Source: Puniceibacterium sediminis
GTDB lineage: Bacteria; Pseudomonadota; Alphaproteobacteria; Rhodobacterales; Rhodobacteraceae
Direction: 5' to 3'
DNA: 64,000 bases
Assembly (NCBI RefSeq): GCF_900188035.1
Contig: NZ_FZNN01000015.1
Location: 1-64,000, forward strand
Shown: piece after piece, positions 60,686 through 64,000 of the stretch
How positions within the stretch are numbered: the first letter of the stretch is position 1
How the letters are laid out: each line of letters opens with the position of its first letter
Program-made: the position numbers and the translations under genes
The notes under the pieces: generated by a model
Databases searched by the model: none
Seen by the model: the letters and a program-made list of their open reading frames with translations, nothing else
What the model was told of the DNA's origin: nothing

Positions 60686-61130
60686 ATGATCCAGACAACA
60701 AGCGCACTTTTCTTATTCCTCTTCCCACTGGCATATAGCCCGGGCCCGGGCAGTGTATTCTTTGTGGCCAACAGGGCGCGATTTGGTTGGCTTGGAAAAT
60801 ATTTCGTGCTGGCACCTTCGAAGGAGGTGGCGTTGCCAGCCCGGCGACATTCAGGGACGGGGTCGTTCTGCTGGCCCTGAACGCCACGGCGTATGTGATT
60901 ATTGCGCTCATCTTTACGCAGTTTCTGGGCCGGTCGGATATGGGAACACTGGCCACTGTCTTGTTGATTACCACGGTCTTTACTTCGACAATCTGATCGC
61001 CTTTTCCACCTAGGCGTTGATCGGAGACAAGATCGCGGGTTATTTCTGGACGCCGAATAGGGCACAAAAAGAGAACATGATCTTCGGCGGAATTTTAGCA
61101 GCAACATCTATATCGCGACTGCTGCCATAG
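60686..61130 (+). pseudogene. LysE-family exporter remnant
   Basis: Pieces of a LysE/RhtB exporter are visible in changing frames: MIQTTSALFLFLFPLAYSPGPGSVFFVANRARFGW (start 60686, with AGGAGGT-like AGGAGGTG upstream), then FRDGVVLLALNATAYVIIALIFTQFLG (from about 60855), then ALIGDKIAGYFW and MIFGGILAATSI (to about 61120). The normal central helices between the first and second pieces are deleted and at least two frameshifts occur. It is a decayed gene unrelated to the quinoprotein genes around it. Confidence 0.65.
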
Positions 61131-61206
61131 GTGGCTGGGTCCGGACAGTTTCCCGCAAAGCACACTGGGGATTGTCTCCGGAGCTTTGCGCCTGGAGCGA
61201 TGATTT

Positions 61207-62016
61207 TCAGCCCTGCACGTCCTTTGGCAGCGTATGTTCGAAAACGTTGCCTTCGGTATCTGTGGCGCGCACCTGCAGGTCGGTTGATCCGTTGTCCGTG
61301 TATTGGAACCGGAAAACCGGGTTTTCACTGACCGAAATGCCGCCTTCCATCGTCCAGAGCATATCATCCCCCTGGAACACCTCGATCTTGTCGATGAAGT
61401 GCGCCGAGATGAACAGTTGGGTGATCTGATCCCGCTGCAGGCCCGAATAATTCGGGTGACGGATCATGATCTGCGCCTCGCGCCGGGGTGTCGACATCAG
61501 CGCGGGCTGTTCGAACTGACGCAGGCGCATTTGCCCCATGGATGCCAGGGCCAGTTCAGGGTTCTTGGATGCCGGCGCCGAACAACCGCCCGATGCCTTC
61601 ACATACCGGCCGTCCATCAGCAGGCCTTTGTCGGTTTCGGCAATGACGCGGACGTTGGAATACATGTTCACGCGAACGCGCAGTTCCAGATCCAGAGGGG
61701 CCATCGCGGCGCCGAAAGTGAATTCGGCCGCAAGCGGCGCGGGGTTTTCGTCGATGACGACCTTCAGGCCCTGAATTTGAATGCCCGGATCTGTCTGGGT
61801 AATGTGAATGGGAACCGTGGCGGCGTCATCAGCACGATAGGGGGCGTCGACGTTGAACATGCTTCTGCCGTCGGCGATGTCGGCCTCTCCTGTTATGTCG
61901 CCACGCAGGTCTGTCCAGCTTTCACTATCGGTCAGGGGATTATGCACGGCATCGGTCGCGGAATGAACCGGGCCCGCGATCAGGGCAGTCAGGGCAATAG
62001 CGTGGAAAATGTTCAT
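61207..62016 (-). CDS. Quinoprotein dehydrogenase-associated SoxYZ-like carrier
   Basis: A 269-residue periplasmic protein with signal peptide (MNIFHAIALTALIAGPVHS). The middle holds a SoxY-like domain with PAPLAAEFTFGAAMAPLDLELRVRVN and the swinging-arm-type VKASGGCSAPASKNP, where SoxY proteins carry the substrate-binding Cys in a GGC motif; the C-terminal part is SoxZ-like (IMIRHPNYSGLQRDQITQL). ATG 62016 has GGAGGAGG upstream; the longer frame to 62079 lacks this. Such fusions accompany PQQ-dependent dehydrogenase clusters. Note GGC is internal (GGCSAP), not C-terminal as in true SoxY. Confidence 0.85.
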   Translation of the reverse strand: MNIFHAIALTALIAGPVHSATDAVHNPLTDSESWTDLRGDITGEADIADGRSMFNVDAPYRADDAATVPIHITQTDPGIQIQGLKVVIDENPAPLAAEFTFGAAMAPLDLELRVRVNMYSNVRVIAETDKGLLMDGRYVKASGGCSAPASKNPELALASMGQMRLRQFEQPALMSTPRREAQIMIRHPNYSGLQRDQITQLFISAHFIDKIEVFQGDDMLWTMEGGISVSENPVFRFQYTDNGSTDLQVRATDTEGNVFEHTLPKDVQG

Positions 62017-62152
62017 GTGTGACGTCCTCCTCCTCGGGCGTATCGCGGGTATATGCCATAAAATTCGGCACAAAGACATTGGGTCCTTGGTCTGACTGGA
62101 TCACAGTTCCGTTGGCGCGCAGTGTGGGCAAGCACCGGGGAGGGTGTGTGGA

Positions 62153-63193
62153 ATGCTCGAACTTGTGGTGACGCTTTGCCTGATGGGGGGGGATGCCTGC
62201 CGGGATGTTTTGTTGCCGGGATACGAGGCGTCCGAGGTCGCCGGTTGCGAACGAGCGCTTTCGGCAGTGCCCCCTGACCTTGTTCCTTTTGCCGCATACG
62301 ACCAGCGCTCGGAACCGCATTGTGTGCCGGTGGGCGAAGCTCTGGCGTTTGAAGAGGCGGCGCCCGGGGTATTCGTGCATCGCGGATTGATCGAAGAGCC
62401 GACGCCGGACAACGGTGGGGACGTGGCGAATATCGCCTTTGTGATCGGTGACAGGTCTGTCGCGGTGATCGACTCCGGGGCGGCGCATTGGGTGGGCGAG
62501 GGGATCTGGCGGGCGATTCGGGCGCGCACGGATCTGCCGGTCAGCCATGTGATTCTGACCCACATGCACCCTGATCACGTTCTGGGCGCTTCGGTGTTCG
62601 TGCAGGCCGGGGCCAAGGTCGTGGGTCACGCGGGTCTGGAGCGGGCGCTGGCGGACCGACGTGAAAACTACCTGCAAAGTCTGCAAGCTTTGATCGGCCC
62701 GGATCAGTTCATCGGAACCCAGACGGTGCGCACGGATATCGCCATTTCAGACCGGGGCGTGTTCGATCTTGGCGGGCGTCGGATTGCTCTGCGGGCGTGG
62801 CCCGTGGCCCATACCGGCACGGATCTGACGGCGCAGGATCTGGCGTCCGGGTTGTTATTCACCGGGGATCTGGTGTTCGACGAACACACGCCCGCACTGG
62901 ACGGCTCTGTTCTGGGATGGGAGGCTGTTCTGAACGAATTGGCTGCGGAGCCGATTGCGCAGGTAATGCCGGGGCATGGCGGCCCGCTGTTGGACTGGCC
63001 CGAAGGGGCCGCGCCGATGCTGCGGTATCTAGGGGTGCTGGCGGCTGACACCCGGACGGCGATTGCGTCAGGACTGCGGCTGGGTGATGCGGTGCAAGTG
63101 ATTGCGCAGTCAGAGGCGCCACACTGGGATTTGTTCGGGGCGTATAATGCGCGCAATGCGACCGTGGCATTTACGGAACTGGAGTGGGAGTAG
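62153..63193 (+). CDS. Quinoprotein relay system zinc metallohydrolase (beta-lactamase fold)
   Basis: A 346-residue exported metallo-beta-lactamase-fold protein. The zinc motif is VILTHMHPDHVLGASVF (HxHxDH), with further ligands in WPVAHTGTDLT and LLFTGDLVFDEHTPALDG, and PGHGG near the C-terminus. An N-terminal extension with VTLCLMGGDACRDVLLPGYEASEVAGCERAL resembles the Cys-containing leader of the quinoprotein relay metallohydrolase 2 group. ATG 62153 has GGGGAGGG about 9 bases upstream; GTG at 62144 is inside that site. It reads divergently from the SoxYZ-like gene. Confidence 0.87.
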   Translation: MLELVVTLCLMGGDACRDVLLPGYEASEVAGCERALSAVPPDLVPFAAYDQRSEPHCVPVGEALAFEEAAPGVFVHRGLIEEPTPDNGGDVANIAFVIGDRSVAVIDSGAAHWVGEGIWRAIRARTDLPVSHVILTHMHPDHVLGASVFVQAGAKVVGHAGLERALADRRENYLQSLQALIGPDQFIGTQTVRTDIAISDRGVFDLGGRRIALRAWPVAHTGTDLTAQDLASGLLFTGDLVFDEHTPALDGSVLGWEAVLNELAAEPIAQVMPGHGGPLLDWPEGAAPMLRYLGVLAADTRTAIASGLRLGDAVQVIAQSEAPHWDLFGAYNARNATVAFTELEWE

Positions 63194-63357
63194 CATCTTT
63201 TTCCCTGAAACTGCGCGATGACCCAGCCCGGAATTTAGCGCGCCGCGCTGACCAGACGTGGCCCGCGGCTGGTTAGGGGGACCAACACTTTGCCGACGGG
63301 ATAACCCGCCGCAGAAAGTTCAGGATCTGACGGACGCCCGGCGCGTTCCCCCATCTG

Positions 63358-63969
63358 TCAGCTTTTGGCAGCGTCCATCAACATCTGCGCAATGGCGTAG
63401 AGGCGCTTTTCCAGCAACACGGGTGTCTCACAGACATAGGTAAGCGACTTTTGCCGGTCGGTGTAGATTCGCTCATCCCAGTCGACCTGTTCTTCCAGCT
63501 TGTCCACCTTGTCATAATCGGGGGACTCCGCCGCCATCAGCGCGTCCATTTCGCTGCGTGCGCCATCGATTCGCTCGGACATCGCGATCTGTTTGAGCGA
63601 GAAATCCTCGATCCCCTTGATGATCAAGGTACGCCGTCCGGCAAGCTTGTCGAAGACCTTTTCAAAGACATGGCCCATCAGTGCTTCGCTATGGCCATAC
63701 TCTGCGGCAAAGGCTGTCACATAGCCCTGCGCCTCTTCCAGATCGATCCGGCGCAGCTCCAGTCGGGCGGCCAGTTCGTTGACCGCCTGACCCAGCTCCG
63801 GGGTCATCTTGATCTGCGCGATTTCATGCGGCCACATGAGACCAATGGACAGTGTGTCCACCTTGCGCTGGACGCAAGGCCAGGTCGGATCGGAAAAGTC
63901 GGCGGCCTGTGCCGGTGCCACAAGACCCAAGGAAACAAGGGCTGCGGCCAATATTTTGAGGTGTTTCAT
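63358..63969 (-). CDS. Exported helical protein of unknown function
   Basis: A 203-residue protein with a signal peptide (MKHLKILAAALVSLGLVAPAQA). The mature part begins ADFSDPTWPCVQRKVDTLSIGLMW and is largely helical, with many charged residues (LELRRIDLEEAQGYVTAF, KVDKLEEQVDWDERIYTDRQKSL) and two Cys residues (WPCVQR, YVCETP) that could pair. No family recognised; genes like this occur with quinoprotein alcohol dehydrogenases. GGGAGAGAG precedes the ATG. Head-to-head partner lies beyond the window. Confidence 0.8.
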   Translation of the reverse strand: MKHLKILAAALVSLGLVAPAQAADFSDPTWPCVQRKVDTLSIGLMWPHEIAQIKMTPELGQAVNELAARLELRRIDLEEAQGYVTAFAAEYGHSEALMGHVFEKVFDKLAGRRTLIIKGIEDFSLKQIAMSERIDGARSEMDALMAAESPDYDKVDKLEEQVDWDERIYTDRQKSLTYVCETPVLLEKRLYAIAQMLMDAAKS

Positions 63970-64000
63970 CTGCTCTCTCCCTACGGGGCAGACTATGCGC

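Noticed and set aside
1-64000. CRISPR arrays, tRNA and rRNA genes
   Set aside because: No regularly spaced repeats, cloverleaf-like or rRNA-like sequence was noticed anywhere in the window.

Overview
The window looks like part of a large extrachromosomal replicon (plasmid or chromid) of a Rhodobacterales/Roseobacter-type alphaproteobacterium. A complete repABC replication-partition cassette lies at about 42.6-46.4 kb, with two copies of a perfect palindromic parS-like site and a candidate antisense RNA between repB and repC. DNA is GC-rich, genes sit in tight operons with ATGA/GTGA/TAATG overlaps, and the content (TRAP and Liv-type importers, catabolic enzymes, quinoprotein accessory genes) is typical of that group. 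No rRNA, tRNA or CRISPR array was seen. All product calls are from reading motifs and family resemblance; no database search was run.

Layout. 0-2.3 kb: decayed DNA, with an IS3-type orfA fragment, an IS5-family transposase broken by one amber codon, and a frameshifted metallophosphoesterase. 2.4-14.7 kb: an AraC regulator divergent from a TRAP transporter (dctPQM), a TPP-dependent enzyme and a dihydroxyacetophenone-dioxygenase-like cupin; these converge, across a bidirectional hairpin terminator, on a Liv-type ABC importer operon ending in an aromatic-aldehyde-type dehydrogenase. 14.7-16.6 kb: no supportable gene. 16.6-22.1 kb: a four-gene putative haem operon (TonB receptor, SbmA/BacA/YddA-like ABC protein, ChuX/HutX-like protein, ChaN-like protein). 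22.6-25.8 kb: GAF histidine kinase, IPNS-like 2-oxoglutarate/Fe oxygenase and LysE exporter.

26-39 kb: the most interesting block. A GntR regulator reads divergently from a six-gene operon (tautomerase-NTF2 fusion, hyuB, hyuA, isochorismatase-fold hydrolase without its Cys nucleophile, isocitrate-lyase/PEP-mutase-family lyase, FAD dehydrogenase) and sits at the head of a second operon (leuCD-like hydratase, second TRAP transporter). Together they could import a cyclic amide/imide-like compound, open it, hydrate an unsaturated diacid and cleave the product to central metabolites. This pathway is inference.

39-46.4 kb: plasmid maintenance module with an ScpB-like protein, DUF1403 protein, tyrosine recombinase with candidate sites, and repABC. 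47-54 kb: exported unknown protein and a MoxR/DUF58/VWA (Bat-type) operon. 54-64 kb: glutathione-dependent formaldehyde-activating protein, then a LuxR response regulator, FIST sensor and hybrid histidine kinase (resembling FlhR/FlhS and ErbR/NosP/NahK), small exported proteins, a decayed LysE gene, and quinoprotein-dehydrogenase accessory genes (SoxYZ-like carrier, zinc metallohydrolase), suggesting PQQ-dependent alcohol/C1 oxidation genes just beyond the right edge.
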